A stretch of 64,000 bases of DNA from JBGPQJ01 sp963709295 (GCA_963709295.1 CAVPVW010000008.1:186001-250000), one strand, 5' to 3'. Shown: positions 35,398-44,248, numbered from the stretch's first letter. Numbers and translations are program-made. The notes: generated by a model from the letters alone, not told the origin.

Positions 35398-36327
35398 GTG
35401 CTGACCATTTTTAAGAACACCGAACAAGGTCTGCAAACAATTGACAGGCTCGCCAACGGAAGCTGGGTGAAGGTCACCGACCCCAATCCGGATGAGGTCG
35501 CCATGCTCGTCGAAATGGGCGTGGACGTGGACCTCATCACCTACTCCCTCGACATGGACGAGATGGCCCGCGTCGAGCGCGATGAAGGCTATACCTTCAT
35601 CCTGTTGCGCATCCCCTTTTTCCAGGGTGAGCACAACGACATCCCCTACATCACGATACCACTGGGTGTTATCCTGATGGACAACTTCGTCGTCTCGGTC
35701 TGCAAACACGAGAACGACATCGAGCGCATCCTGGTCAATGGAAAATACAGGGGCATGAAGACCGGAAAACGCTACCGCTTTGTGCTGTATGCGCTGCTCG
35801 AAACCGCCACCCGCTACCTGTTCCATTTGCGCGAGATCAATCGCACCGTGGAGCACCTCGAAGACCAATTGCAAAAATCCACGCGCAACCGCGAGGTGCT
35901 CGAGCTGCTCAAGTACCAGAAGAGCCTGGTGTACTTCGCCACCGCCCTGCGCTCGAACGAGGTGGTGATGGAACGCCTGCAGCGCATGCAGATCTTCAAC
36001 CAGTACGAGGACGACCAGGACCTGCTGGAGGATGTGCTGACGGAAAACCAGCAGGCCATCCAGATGGCCAACATCTCCGCCGACATTCTCAGCTCCATGA
36101 TGGACGCCTTCGCCTCGATCATCTCGAACAACCTGAACACGGTTTTGAAGGCGTTGGCGGCAATCACGATCATCATCAGCCTGCCGACGGTCGTTTCATC
36201 ATTCTGGGGGATGAATGTAACTGTTCCGCTGGCGACCAATCCGGCAGGATTCGCCATCATTGTTTCATCGCATGGTAATTACAGGGATTCGCTGTCTGGT
36301 TCATTCATCAAGCGCGACTGGTTCTAA
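35398..36327 (+). CDS. corA: CorA-family divalent cation transporter (C-terminal frame disturbed)
   Basis: The roughly 309-residue protein is a CorA-type Mg2+/Co2+ channel: a large N-terminal cytoplasmic domain, a long stalk helix, then TM1 ending in the signature WGMNV near residue 277. The expected second membrane helix reads as hydrophilic SSHGNYRDSLSG in the main frame, while the neighbouring frame over the same bases is hydrophobic (MVITGIRCLV). The C-terminal FIKRDWF is back in the main frame. Two compensating indels are therefore likely between 36255 and 36310. The GTG at 35398 is chosen because AGGAGG lies five bases upstream. Confidence 0.85.
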   Translation: MLTIFKNTEQGLQTIDRLANGSWVKVTDPNPDEVAMLVEMGVDVDLITYSLDMDEMARVERDEGYTFILLRIPFFQGEHNDIPYITIPLGVILMDNFVVSVCKHENDIERILVNGKYRGMKTGKRYRFVLYALLETATRYLFHLREINRTVEHLEDQLQKSTRNREVLELLKYQKSLVYFATALRSNEVVMERLQRMQIFNQYEDDQDLLEDVLTENQQAIQMANISADILSSMMDAFASIISNNLNTVLKALAAITIIISLPTVVSSFWGMNVTVPLATNPAGFAIIVSSHGNYRDSLSGSFIKRDWF

Positions 36328-36354
36328 CCCCAATCAAGGCATTTTTACTCAAAC

Positions 36355-36380
36355 AAAAGCCCCCGATTTTCCGGGGGTTT
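36355..36380. terminator. Bidirectional terminator between corA and the coiled-coil gene
   Basis: AAAAGCCCCC and GGGGGTTT form a C5/G5 stem with A and T flanks around an 8-base loop. It lies between two convergent genes and is followed by T-runs on both strands. Confidence 0.75.
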
Positions 36381-36385
36381 GATTT

Positions 36386-36910
36386 TTATCCTTCGAGGGA
36401 CGGGTCGCTGTACGGTGACGGTGCAGAAGATGGCTCAGGCGGCTGCCCGCCCATTTGCTGGCGCATCATCTCCTCCTGCACCACGCGAATGCCGTTCCGC
36501 ACCTGGGTCAGCGTGCGTTCCAGGTTCAACTCCAGGTTCGAGAGCGTATCCACGACATAATTATCGGCATCGACGCGCGCCTTTTCGGCATCCATTTGCG
36601 CCTTGGCGAGGATCTGTTCGGCGCGGTGCTGCGCCATGACGGCGATGTTATCCCGATCCGCCATCTCGGCTGCCTTGTCCTGCGCGATCTTAATGATGCG
36701 GCCTGATTCTTCCTGCGCCTGGGCGACGATCCGGTCTCGCTGGACCAGCAGCTGCTGGGCTTTCTTGACCTCGTCCGGGATAGCAACGCGCATCTGGTCG
36801 ATGAGGGCCAGCATCTGGTCTTCGTCGACGATCACATTATGGGTAAGGGGTATTGCGCGCGAGTCGTTAAATAGTTCTTCGAGCCTGTCAACCAGGTGCA
36901 GGATGTCCAT
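36386..36910 (-). CDS. Coiled-coil protein, DivIVA/ATP-synthase-b-like, unknown
   Basis: The 174-residue protein is mostly a long charged coiled coil (about 30-140, rich in Ala, Glu, Gln and Arg) with a Pro/Ser-rich tail. The N-terminal ILHLVDRLEELFNDSRAIPL is conserved-looking. Such proteins resemble DivIVA or the b-subunit of ATP synthase in composition, so a structural or scaffold role is possible, but no specific family is assigned. GGAGG precedes the ATG at 36910. It is immediately downstream of coaD on the same strand. Confidence 0.75.
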   Translation of the reverse strand: MDILHLVDRLEELFNDSRAIPLTHNVIVDEDQMLALIDQMRVAIPDEVKKAQQLLVQRDRIVAQAQEESGRIIKIAQDKAAEMADRDNIAVMAQHRAEQILAKAQMDAEKARVDADNYVVDTLSNLELNLERTLTQVRNGIRVVQEEMMRQQMGGQPPEPSSAPSPYSDPSLEG

Positions 36911-36966
36911 AGTTCCTCCGCTGAGCAAGGTATTCCATAGTCCGCCCTAACATCTACAATTATATA

Positions 36967-37485
36967 TCAATCTCGCAAAGCATTCGGGGGCAATTGGCTG
37001 TCTTGCATCCCCGCCACCTTGAGTTTTAGCGCTGCGTGAACGTGGGGAGGGACCATGCTGGAGACGTCCCCTCCCAGCGAGGCGATTTCACGCACCGTGG
37101 ACGAAGAGATGAAGGTGTGCTCCTCGTTGGTGATGAAGGAGACCGTCTCGACCCCCGACTCCAGCCGGTGGTTGGCCAGCGCCATGCGGAATTCGAACTC
37201 GAAATCCGAGAAAACGCGCAGCCCCCGCACGATCACCTGGGCGTTGATTTCGTGCGCTTTTTTCACCGTCAGGCCGCTGTACCCGATCACATGGATCTTG
37301 ATGTCGTCCTTGAAGGCCTCTTTTACCAGGGAAATGCGTTCTTCCGGCGAGAAAAGCAGCGACTTGAGCGGTTTGTCGTACACAGCGATTTGAACTTCAT
37401 CGAAGAGTTTCGCCGCCCGCCGGGCAATGTCGATATGACCGAAATGAATGGGGTCGAACGTTCCTGGAAACATGGCTCTAACCAT
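36967..37485 (-). CDS. coaD: Phosphopantetheine adenylyltransferase
   Basis: CoaD transfers AMP from ATP to 4'-phosphopantetheine in the fourth step of coenzyme A synthesis. The 172-residue protein has the nucleotidyltransferase motif FPGTFDPIHFGHIDIA, RGLRVFSDFEFEFRMALAN and the C-terminal FISSSTVREIASLGGDVS with the second ATP-binding motif. Length is slightly above the usual 160. It follows recG with 43 bases between them, as in several Firmicutes. Confidence 0.96.
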   Translation of the reverse strand: MVRAMFPGTFDPIHFGHIDIARRAAKLFDEVQIAVYDKPLKSLLFSPEERISLVKEAFKDDIKIHVIGYSGLTVKKAHEINAQVIVRGLRVFSDFEFEFRMALANHRLESGVETVSFITNEEHTFISSSTVREIASLGGDVSSMVPPHVHAALKLKVAGMQDSQLPPNALRD

Positions 37486-37528
37486 GGCTTAACTCCTGAA
37501 TCCGGGCTACATGCGTCCGGAGAGTGAA

Positions 37529-40084
37529 TTAACTAACGTCGCCTTTGCCGCCCACCCAGAAGCGTTGAACGGCTTCTTTGACGCGGGCATTCTCTGCGGA
37601 TGACAATTCGGGGTCCGCGGCAAACAATTTCTGCGCCTGTTCGCGGGCTTTCTCGATCAGCGCCACATCGGACAGAGAGGCCATCTTGAGCGTCGAAGCA
37701 TAACCAGCCTGACGGGTGCCAAGGAATTCACCAGGGCCGCGCTGCTTGAGGTCGAGTTCCGCCAGGACAAATCCGTCCGTGGTCTGGACCATCGCCTGCA
37801 AACGCTCGTTCTCGACGGCGTCCTCATGGTCGGGGATGAGCAGGCAGAATGACTTGCCTCCTCCGCGACCGACCCGGCCTCGCAACTGGTGAAGCTGCGC
37901 CAGGCCAAAGTGATTCGCGCCCTCGATCAGCATGACGGTGGCGTTGGGCACATCCACGCCCACCTCGATGACGGTGGTCGAGACAAGGATGTCGAACATC
38001 CCGTCGCGGAACTGCGCCATGACGGCATCCTTCTCGTCGGGTTTCATACGCCCGTGGAGCAGGGCCAGCCGCAGGTTGGGGAAAATTTCCTTCTGCAGGC
38101 GGGTATGTTCTTCCACGGCGGCTTTCTGCTCGGATTTTTCGCTCTCTTCGATGAGCGGATAGACGATGAACACCTGTCGCCCGTTTGCCACCTGGGCACG
38201 GATCAAAGAATAGGCACGTTCCGTTTCGCGCGGCGTGAGCACGTGCGTGGACACCGGCTGGCGCCCGGCAGGCATCTCGTCCATCACGGCCAGGTCCAGG
38301 TCGCCGTAGAGGGTCAGCGCCAGGGAGCGCGGGATGGGCGTGGCGGTCATCACCAACAGGTGCGGATTCTCACCCTTGCTCCGCAGCGCGGCGCGCTGCT
38401 CCACGCCAAAGCGGTGCTGTTCGTCGATCACCGTCAACTGCAAGTCTTTGAATTGGACAGGTTCTTCGATTAAAGCATGTGTGCCGATCAGCACCTTCAC
38501 ATCCCCGCTGGCAAGTCCCGGCAGGATCTCCCCACGCTCGGAGGCGGAGGTATCGCCGATCAGCAGCCGCACCTGGTCCGGACGCAGGTAGCCGTCCACG
38601 CCCCCTTCACGGGTGAGCAGCGCCTGGAAGCTGCGGTAATGCTGCTCTGCGAGGATGGACGTCGGCGCCATGATGGCCGCCTGCGCCCCTGCCTGATTGA
38701 CCATCGCCACAGCCAGTGCCGCGACGATCGTCTTACCGGAGCCCACATCGCCCTGCAGCAGGCGGTTCATCGGCCTGCCGGCTTTCAGGTCCTCGCGCAG
38801 GGAACCGATCACTTTCTGCTGCGCACCGGTCAACTCATAGGGCAGCACTGCAACTCTCGCCGAGAGCCAGTCATCGCCCACCTCGAAGACTCGCGCCGTG
38901 GCCGACTGCCAGTCGCGTTTCTGACGCTGGACGCCCATCTGCAGGTAAAAGATCTCGTCAAAAGCCAGCCGCTCGCGAGCAGCTTTAAGCTTTTCCTGTG
39001 AATCGGGGAAATGCGCCTGGGCCAGCGCTTCACCTAATTCCAACAGCTTTACGGATTGCTTAACCGTTTGTGGCAGAGGGTCCACCGCGCGCGGCGCCCA
39101 GAAGGTGACCACCTGGTTCATCTGCTTACGCAGCCACTTCTGGGTGATGTCGGCGGTCAGCGGATAGACCGGCACGATGCGGTTTGTGTTAAGGCTCTCC
39201 ACTTCGACGGGTTCCCACTCGGGATTGTTCATCACCAGCCGTCCCAGGTACTGTTCGATCTTCCCCGAGACCGAGATGGACATGTCCTCCTTGAGCCGGT
39301 TGGTGATCCAGGGCTGATTGAAGAAGGTGATACGCAGCGCGCCGGTGCCGTCCGAGAGCACCACCTCTGTGATTTGCATCTTGCCGCCGCGCACAGGGCG
39401 GCCCGAGATGGATTGAACCATGCCGATCACCGTGACCTGATCGCCGTACCACAGGCGGTTGATGGGCTTCATCTGGCTGTAATCGTCGTAGCGGCGCGGG
39501 AAGAAATACAACATGTCCCCCAGCGTGTGCAGTCCCAGTTTGGCCAGCGTGGTGGCATGGCGGGGTCCGACCCCGGAGAGGACGGTCAGGCTGGCGTTGA
39601 GCGCGGCTGGCGAGCCGCTGACCTTCGCACCGGCAACCGAATCCGAAACGGCTGGCTTGGAGGCCGCCGGGCGGTGCTGGGGAGGACGCTCGTGCCGGAC
39701 GGGAGCGGGCTTCGGCGCGGCTTGTTGCGAAACAGGCGCAGGAGCAGGGGTCGCTGATTCAACTGAAGTGGATTCCACAGTGGCAGGGACCGATTCCGCT
39801 GTCGGGCGGGAGATCGGCTCAGGGGCGGAGGCGCCTTCCAGGTTCTCTATCCGCCGCCACAATCCCTTGAGCGAATCAGCGCGGCCCTGCGGGGTGAGCG
39901 TATGGTAATCCCGCAGGCGGGTGGAAACGGCCGAAATGATATCCTCGGAAACGCCTTCGTTACGGGCTTCCGCTGTCCAGTCGTCCAGGATTTTTCCGAG
40001 TCCACCGATAATGGCTTTGTCATTAAATCCGGTCTGGCGTTCGAGCGAGAAATATTTTTTAAGTTTTTCCAACGATGGCTGCAT
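37529..40084 (-). CDS. recG: ATP-dependent DNA helicase RecG
   Basis: RecG remodels stalled replication forks and Holliday junctions. The 851-residue protein has the wedge/OB domain (LSGVGPRHATTLAKLGLHTL; FFPRRYDDYSQM) and SF2 helicase motifs GDVGSGKTIVAALA, VIDEQHRFGVEQ, MTATPIPRSLALTLYGDL and LRGRVGRGGGKSFC. It is about 160 residues longer than typical RecG because of an N-terminal extension: an 85-residue helical domain and a Pro/Ala-rich linker. A GGTAAAAT box ends six bases before the ATG with no ribosome binding site, so the mRNA may be leaderless. Confidence 0.96.
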   Translation of the reverse strand: MQPSLEKLKKYFSLERQTGFNDKAIIGGLGKILDDWTAEARNEGVSEDIISAVSTRLRDYHTLTPQGRADSLKGLWRRIENLEGASAPEPISRPTAESVPATVESTSVESATPAPAPVSQQAAPKPAPVRHERPPQHRPAASKPAVSDSVAGAKVSGSPAALNASLTVLSGVGPRHATTLAKLGLHTLGDMLYFFPRRYDDYSQMKPINRLWYGDQVTVIGMVQSISGRPVRGGKMQITEVVLSDGTGALRITFFNQPWITNRLKEDMSISVSGKIEQYLGRLVMNNPEWEPVEVESLNTNRIVPVYPLTADITQKWLRKQMNQVVTFWAPRAVDPLPQTVKQSVKLLELGEALAQAHFPDSQEKLKAARERLAFDEIFYLQMGVQRQKRDWQSATARVFEVGDDWLSARVAVLPYELTGAQQKVIGSLREDLKAGRPMNRLLQGDVGSGKTIVAALAVAMVNQAGAQAAIMAPTSILAEQHYRSFQALLTREGGVDGYLRPDQVRLLIGDTSASERGEILPGLASGDVKVLIGTHALIEEPVQFKDLQLTVIDEQHRFGVEQRAALRSKGENPHLLVMTATPIPRSLALTLYGDLDLAVMDEMPAGRQPVSTHVLTPRETERAYSLIRAQVANGRQVFIVYPLIEESEKSEQKAAVEEHTRLQKEIFPNLRLALLHGRMKPDEKDAVMAQFRDGMFDILVSTTVIEVGVDVPNATVMLIEGANHFGLAQLHQLRGRVGRGGGKSFCLLIPDHEDAVENERLQAMVQTTDGFVLAELDLKQRGPGEFLGTRQAGYASTLKMASLSDVALIEKAREQAQKLFAADPELSSAENARVKEAVQRFWVGGKGDVS

Positions 40085-40090
40085 GAGGTA

Positions 40091-40096
40091 ATTTTA
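40091..40096 (-). promoter_or_regulatory. -10-like box for a leaderless recG transcript
   Basis: On the minus strand TAAAAT is followed by six bases (TACCTC) and the recG ATG. No Shine-Dalgarno sequence is present. Confidence 0.45.
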
Positions 40097-40190
40097 CCAG
40101 TCTTGAGGGTCTCCACGGAGATTTCTCCTGTGGCCGCCTGAATTGCTGCTGAGAAAGGCAGGAACTCTCCCCCGTGATAGTTTACAGAAT

Positions 40191-41021
40191 TTAGCCGGCT
40201 CTGACCGCCACGAAACCCAAACCGTTCGGACCGACATGTGTGCCGATCACCGTCGTCACATTGATCAGCGGCACATCAGGCAGGTCGGGCTTATAGTCCT
40301 CCAGCAGCTGTCGGGCGCGATGCTCCGCATTGGTATGGAGGATGACCAGGCGCTCGAGCCTGCCCTGTTCCTTTAAAATCTCGAGAATGCGCAGATGACC
40401 CTGATGGGTCGTACGGGCTGCGCCGAGGCTCTCCACTTTCCCCTCCGTGATTTCCACCAGCGGCTTGAGGTTGAGCAACCCGCCGATCGCCGCCTTTGCC
40501 CAATGGACGCGTCCGCTGCGTTTGAGGTAGATCATGGTATCGAGCACGGCTGCCACTTTCATCCGCTGACGGATGCTCTTGATGGCGGCCAGAATCTCAT
40601 CCAATTCCGCTCCTTTTGCTGCCGCCTCGGCAGCCGCCAGAACCTGAAAGCCGATGCCCAGGGTCAACTGCCCTGTGTCAAGGACGGTGACGCGTCCGCC
40701 AAAATCATCTGCCGCAGACTGGGCGGATAGGCCGATGCTGGTCAACGCCAGGGGAGGATGAAATGAAATTATATGATCGCAGCCAACTTTGAATAGCTGT
40801 TCATAGCGTTCGGCAAATTCGACAGGCGCCGGCGCAGCCGTGGTGGGCGGATTTTTCATTTCAGGCAGGCTGGTATAGAACTCCTCGCGAGTCATCCCTC
40901 TGCCATCCGTATAACCCTTGCCGTCGATCACCACGATAATCGGCACGACGAGAATGCCATGCCGGTCGATCATGGGCTGCGTCAGGTCGGAGGTTAAATC
41001 GGTGACAAATCCAAACTTCAT
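40191..41021 (-). CDS. DegV-family fatty acid-binding protein (FakB-like), copy 1
   Basis: DegV proteins bind a fatty acid and present it to the kinase FakA. The 276-residue protein has FVTDLTSDLTQPM at the N-terminus, the conserved TSLPEMKNPPTTAAPAP segment, SFHPPLALTSIGLSAQSA, the DTGQLTLGIGF motif and the C-terminal VIGTHVGPNGLGF. It lies 11 bases downstream of a second degV gene, and fakA is upstream of both, forming one kinase-carrier operon. The two DegV proteins are divergent and may carry different acyl chains. Confidence 0.92.
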   Translation of the reverse strand: MKFGFVTDLTSDLTQPMIDRHGILVVPIIVVIDGKGYTDGRGMTREEFYTSLPEMKNPPTTAAPAPVEFAERYEQLFKVGCDHIISFHPPLALTSIGLSAQSAADDFGGRVTVLDTGQLTLGIGFQVLAAAEAAAKGAELDEILAAIKSIRQRMKVAAVLDTMIYLKRSGRVHWAKAAIGGLLNLKPLVEITEGKVESLGAARTTHQGHLRILEILKEQGRLERLVILHTNAEHRARQLLEDYKPDLPDVPLINVTTVIGTHVGPNGLGFVAVRAG

Positions 41022-41032
41022 CGGGTATGCTC

Positions 41033-41812
41033 CTACTCCAATTCCATCACCGTCAGCCCGATCGTTTGAGGACCAAACAGGACGGTCATGGGCGCGTTCA
41101 GGGCGTGCTCGCAGAATGGCGTGTCATGGAACAATTCGCTTACGTACTGGCGCAGCGGGCGGGTGCGCATGTGGTTTTGCGAGCCTTTGACCAGAGCCAC
41201 CGCACGGGGGGATTCAAATTCCTCCATGAATTCCTGGAACGACTCGATCAGGTGCCGCTGTGTGCGGACTTTTTCCAACGGGTTGAGGTGCCCCTCCTCG
41301 AGCATGAAGATCGGCAGAAGTCCGAGCATATCTCCCACAACGGCCTGGGCGGTGCTGAGATACCCCACCGAGGCCAGGTGCGCCAGCCCGGGGATGCAGA
41401 ACAGTGTGTAAATGTGCGGAATGGTCGCGCGCATGATGCGTTCGACCTCTTGAGGCGACTCGCCTGAGGCCACCGCCTGCGCAGCCAGTTCGATCAGCAG
41501 CCCCAACCCGGCACCGGCATTGAGTGAATCGACCACCGTCACCGAGGTGCGCCCGCCAAACTGCATGGACGCCTCCGCTGCCACACGGGCGATCGGGTTT
41601 AACCCTGTCGACATCACCACCACCAGAATATGGCCGTACGTGCGGCCCAGGATCGTATACTCCCGGATGAAATCATCCACCGAGGGCGGGACCAGCTTCG
41701 GTGCAGCAGTAAGCTGCGCATCAAACGGCATGACCTTCACCCGGTCATGCCCGGTAAAGGTCGTGCGGCTGAAAATGGCGGACGAATCGGTGAGGATACA
41801 GACGTTTTCCAT
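41033..41812 (-). CDS. DegV-family protein (FakB-like), copy 2
   Basis: The 259-residue protein has the DegV layout: CILTDSSAIFSR, PPSVDDFIREY, VVVMSTGLNPIARVA (the fatty acid headgroup region), VVDSLNAGAGLGLL and LFGPQTIGLTVMELE at the C-terminus. There is no Shine-Dalgarno before the ATG at 41812. The 29 codons upstream are open, in frame, Pro/Ala-rich (GGITPPAGPVAPAPDPAF) and directly follow the TAA of fakA. This region looks like an interdomain linker, so a FakA-FakB fusion interrupted by one stop codon is possible. Confidence 0.88.
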   Translation of the reverse strand: MENVCILTDSSAIFSRTTFTGHDRVKVMPFDAQLTAAPKLVPPSVDDFIREYTILGRTYGHILVVVMSTGLNPIARVAAEASMQFGGRTSVTVVDSLNAGAGLGLLIELAAQAVASGESPQEVERIMRATIPHIYTLFCIPGLAHLASVGYLSTAQAVVGDMLGLLPIFMLEEGHLNPLEKVRTQRHLIESFQEFMEEFESPRAVALVKGSQNHMRTRPLRQYVSELFHDTPFCEHALNAPMTVLFGPQTIGLTVMELE

Positions 41813-41899
41813 GCGGTCGGCAGAAAGGGATGCGATGAAGGCAGGGTCGGGCGCCGGCGCTACTGGTCCAGCCGGTGGAGTGATGCCGCCGTCCTGATT

Positions 41900-43585
41900 T
41901 TATTCAATCGACATGATGAATTGATAATGAGGCTGTCCGCCCTCCTGGACCTCGATCTCCTGGGAGGGATAAGCCTTTCGAATGGCATCGGCGATTCGGT
42001 TCGCTTCGGTATGAGGCAGGTCACCGCCGTAGAACAGGGTGATCAGCTCGAAATCCGCAGCGGACGCTTTTTCGAGGAGACCCAGGCAGGCATGTTCGAC
42101 GGAATCCACGGAGACCGACAGCTTGCCGTCGAGCAGACCGATGACCTGACCCTCCTTCACATTGACGCCGTCAATCTCGACCGAACGCGTGGCGATGGTC
42201 ACCTCTCCCGTCTTGATCGATGAAGCCGCCTTGCGCATCTTGGCAGCCACCGTTTCGAGGTCGCCGTCCGGGTTGAGGTGCAGCAGGGCTGCCATCCCCT
42301 GAGGGATGGTGCGGCTGGCCACGATCTCCACTTCCTTGACCGTGACCTCCTTCGCCTGCTCGGCGGCAAAGATGATGTTCTTGTTGTTGGGAAGGATGAT
42401 CACCTTGCTGGTGGGAAGATTCTCGAACGCGTCGAGGATATCCTTGGTGGAGGGATTCATGGTCTGCCCGCCCTCGACGATGGCCGCCACACCCAGACTG
42501 GCGAAAATGCGCGAAAGCCCGTGTCCGGGTGAGACCGCCACCACGGCGATCTGGCCGGGATCGATTTGAGCCAGTTCCACCTTGGAGCCTCTCGCGCTGC
42601 GCCCGATGTCGTCCATCTGTGCCAGCAGGTTTTCCATGGCCACCTTGGTGATGGTGCCGACATTCATGACGTAATCGATCGGTTCATAGCGCTTATCCAG
42701 CGGCACATGGATGTGCATACGGTACATGCCATCGCCCTCCCCCACCTGGATGGAAGTACCCATTTCCTCGAGCCGGCTGTAGAAAGATTGCAGGTCGAGC
42801 ATCCCATTCGGCTTGAAATCCACCACCACTTCAAAGTCCTGGCCTTCCTCGACGTCTTCCATGGCATTCTCCAGGTTCATTGCGGAAAGCGGCTGGACGC
42901 TGACCAGCGGCGACTCAAGCGATTGGTTGTCCAGGAAGCGCAGCATCCCCTCCAGGATAAAGAACAAACCCTTGCCGCCCGAATCGACCACACCAGCCTG
43001 CTTCAGGACAGGCAGCAGATCGGGCGTGCGCTCCACGGAAGCGTCCGCAGCAGCCACACAACGCCGCAGGATTTCGACGGGATCCCTGGTGTCGTTAACG
43101 GCAAGCGCGGCTTCCGTCGCGATGTCTCTCGAGACGGTAAGAATGGTCCCTTCCACGGGGCGGACGACGCCTTTATAGGCCGTTTCCTTGGCGGTACGAA
43201 ATGCGATGGCCAGGGTCTCCGAATCGATAAATTCCTTGTTCTGAAGTCCCCGGGCAAAGCCGCGCCACAGTTGTGAAAGGATCACACCCGAGTTTCCGCG
43301 AGCACCCATCAGCGCTCCTTGGGCTACGGCTGAAGCCATCTGTCCGGCATGGGTGATCCCCGAATTGGACACTTCGTTCCAGGCGGAGGTCATGGTGAGC
43401 ATCATGTTGGTGCCGGTGTCGCCGTCCGGGACGGGAAACACATTTAGTGCGTTGACCGTCTGCTGGTTCGTTTTCAGCCAAAGCAGGCCGGCTTCGACCA
43501 ACTGCTTGAGATCCTGACCGTCGATATTCTGGCTGTGGAAGTGCTGGCGCTGTCTGGCTTCTATATCTCTGGGGTCCATGGACAT
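41900..43585 (-). CDS. fakA: Fatty acid kinase FakA (DAK2/DhaL domain)
   Basis: FakA phosphorylates FakB-bound fatty acids to acyl-phosphate for phospholipid synthesis. The 561-residue protein has an N-terminal DhaL-like kinase domain with PVPDGDTGTNMMLTM (Mg-ADP binding aspartates at about residues 48-62) and ARGNSGVILSQLWRGFA. A DAK1-like middle region (VDSGGKGLFFILEGML, then the MHIHVPLD metal motif) and a C-terminal domain with VIILPNNKNIIFAA follow. Length and domain order match Firmicutes YloV/FakA. The operon continues with two degV genes. Confidence 0.94.
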   Translation of the reverse strand: MSMDPRDIEARQRQHFHSQNIDGQDLKQLVEAGLLWLKTNQQTVNALNVFPVPDGDTGTNMMLTMTSAWNEVSNSGITHAGQMASAVAQGALMGARGNSGVILSQLWRGFARGLQNKEFIDSETLAIAFRTAKETAYKGVVRPVEGTILTVSRDIATEAALAVNDTRDPVEILRRCVAAADASVERTPDLLPVLKQAGVVDSGGKGLFFILEGMLRFLDNQSLESPLVSVQPLSAMNLENAMEDVEEGQDFEVVVDFKPNGMLDLQSFYSRLEEMGTSIQVGEGDGMYRMHIHVPLDKRYEPIDYVMNVGTITKVAMENLLAQMDDIGRSARGSKVELAQIDPGQIAVVAVSPGHGLSRIFASLGVAAIVEGGQTMNPSTKDILDAFENLPTSKVIILPNNKNIIFAAEQAKEVTVKEVEIVASRTIPQGMAALLHLNPDGDLETVAAKMRKAASSIKTGEVTIATRSVEIDGVNVKEGQVIGLLDGKLSVSVDSVEHACLGLLEKASAADFELITLFYGGDLPHTEANRIADAIRKAYPSQEIEVQEGGQPHYQFIMSIE

Positions 43586-43688
43586 AATAAAAATGTCTCC
43601 TGCGTCTGGTAACCTGCGATCACCTGCAAATAAGTCTGCCCAGCCTCATGAGGATGGGTTTCCGACTGCAACAGGCTTGGTGACGGCC

Positions 43689-44045
43689 TTAATCAGGGCT
43701 ACTCACTCGCAAACCCTGAACATGCACATTTACAGAATTGACCTTCAAGCCGATCGTCTTTTCGACCTGGTAGTGCACCGAATTGGCGACGCTGTGCGCC
43801 ACCGACGCCACCCGCGTGCCGTATTCGATGATCACGAACACGTCGATGTCCAGGCCGTCCTCGTTGTATTGCACCACAACTCCCCGCTTGGGATCGCGGG
43901 TGATGGTCTGGGCCAGCCCTTCAGCAAAACTGCGCGAGGCCAGGCCCACCACGCCGTAGGATTGCAGCGCGGCGTAATAAGCAATGACGGCAACGGCATT
44001 CGGTGAGATGTGAATACTGCCTAATGTGGTAGTCTCTTCGCCCAT
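43689..44045 (-). CDS. Asp23/Gls24 family envelope stress protein (YloU-like)
   Basis: The 118-residue protein matches the Asp23/YloU family: GSIHISPNAVAVIAYYAAL at the start, the VVGLASRSFAEGLAQ region, DIDVFVIIEYGTRVASVA and VNSVNVHVQGLRVS at the end. In Gram-positives these proteins associate with the membrane and respond to cell-wall stress. It sits directly upstream of fakA and divergent from rpmB, exactly as yloU in Bacillus. Confidence 0.93.
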   Translation of the reverse strand: MGEETTTLGSIHISPNAVAVIAYYAALQSYGVVGLASRSFAEGLAQTITRDPKRGVVVQYNEDGLDIDVFVIIEYGTRVASVAHSVANSVHYQVEKTIGLKVNSVNVHVQGLRVSSPD

Positions 44046-44162
44046 AGTATGTCCTCTTTGATGGCAATGAAAAACCCTGCAAGGGTCTGGCTGTTTGAAT
44101 GTTCTCCTATTTTTAACCCCTAATAGGGTGAAGAGTCACAGGCAAACCCTCAACAGCCCGGC

Positions 44163-44191
44163 TTGCATTAAGATACGACCCGTGTTAGAAT
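44163..44191 (+). promoter_or_regulatory. rpmB promoter
   Basis: TTGCAT (44163-44168) and TAGAAT (44186-44191) are separated by exactly 17 bases. Transcription would begin near 44198, about 50 bases before the rpmB ATG, which has AAAGGA as ribosome binding site. Confidence 0.65.
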
Positions 44192-44248
44192 ACTGCGCCT
44201 GTCGGAAAATGACAGCCTCGGATCTAGTGCAAGAAAGGATTGTGTAAC

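Noticed and set aside
44046..44248. Possible attenuator or ribosomal-protein leader before rpmB
   Set aside because: The leader from the predicted start is only about 50 bases and shows one weak hairpin (TGTC/GACA), too little to support a claim.
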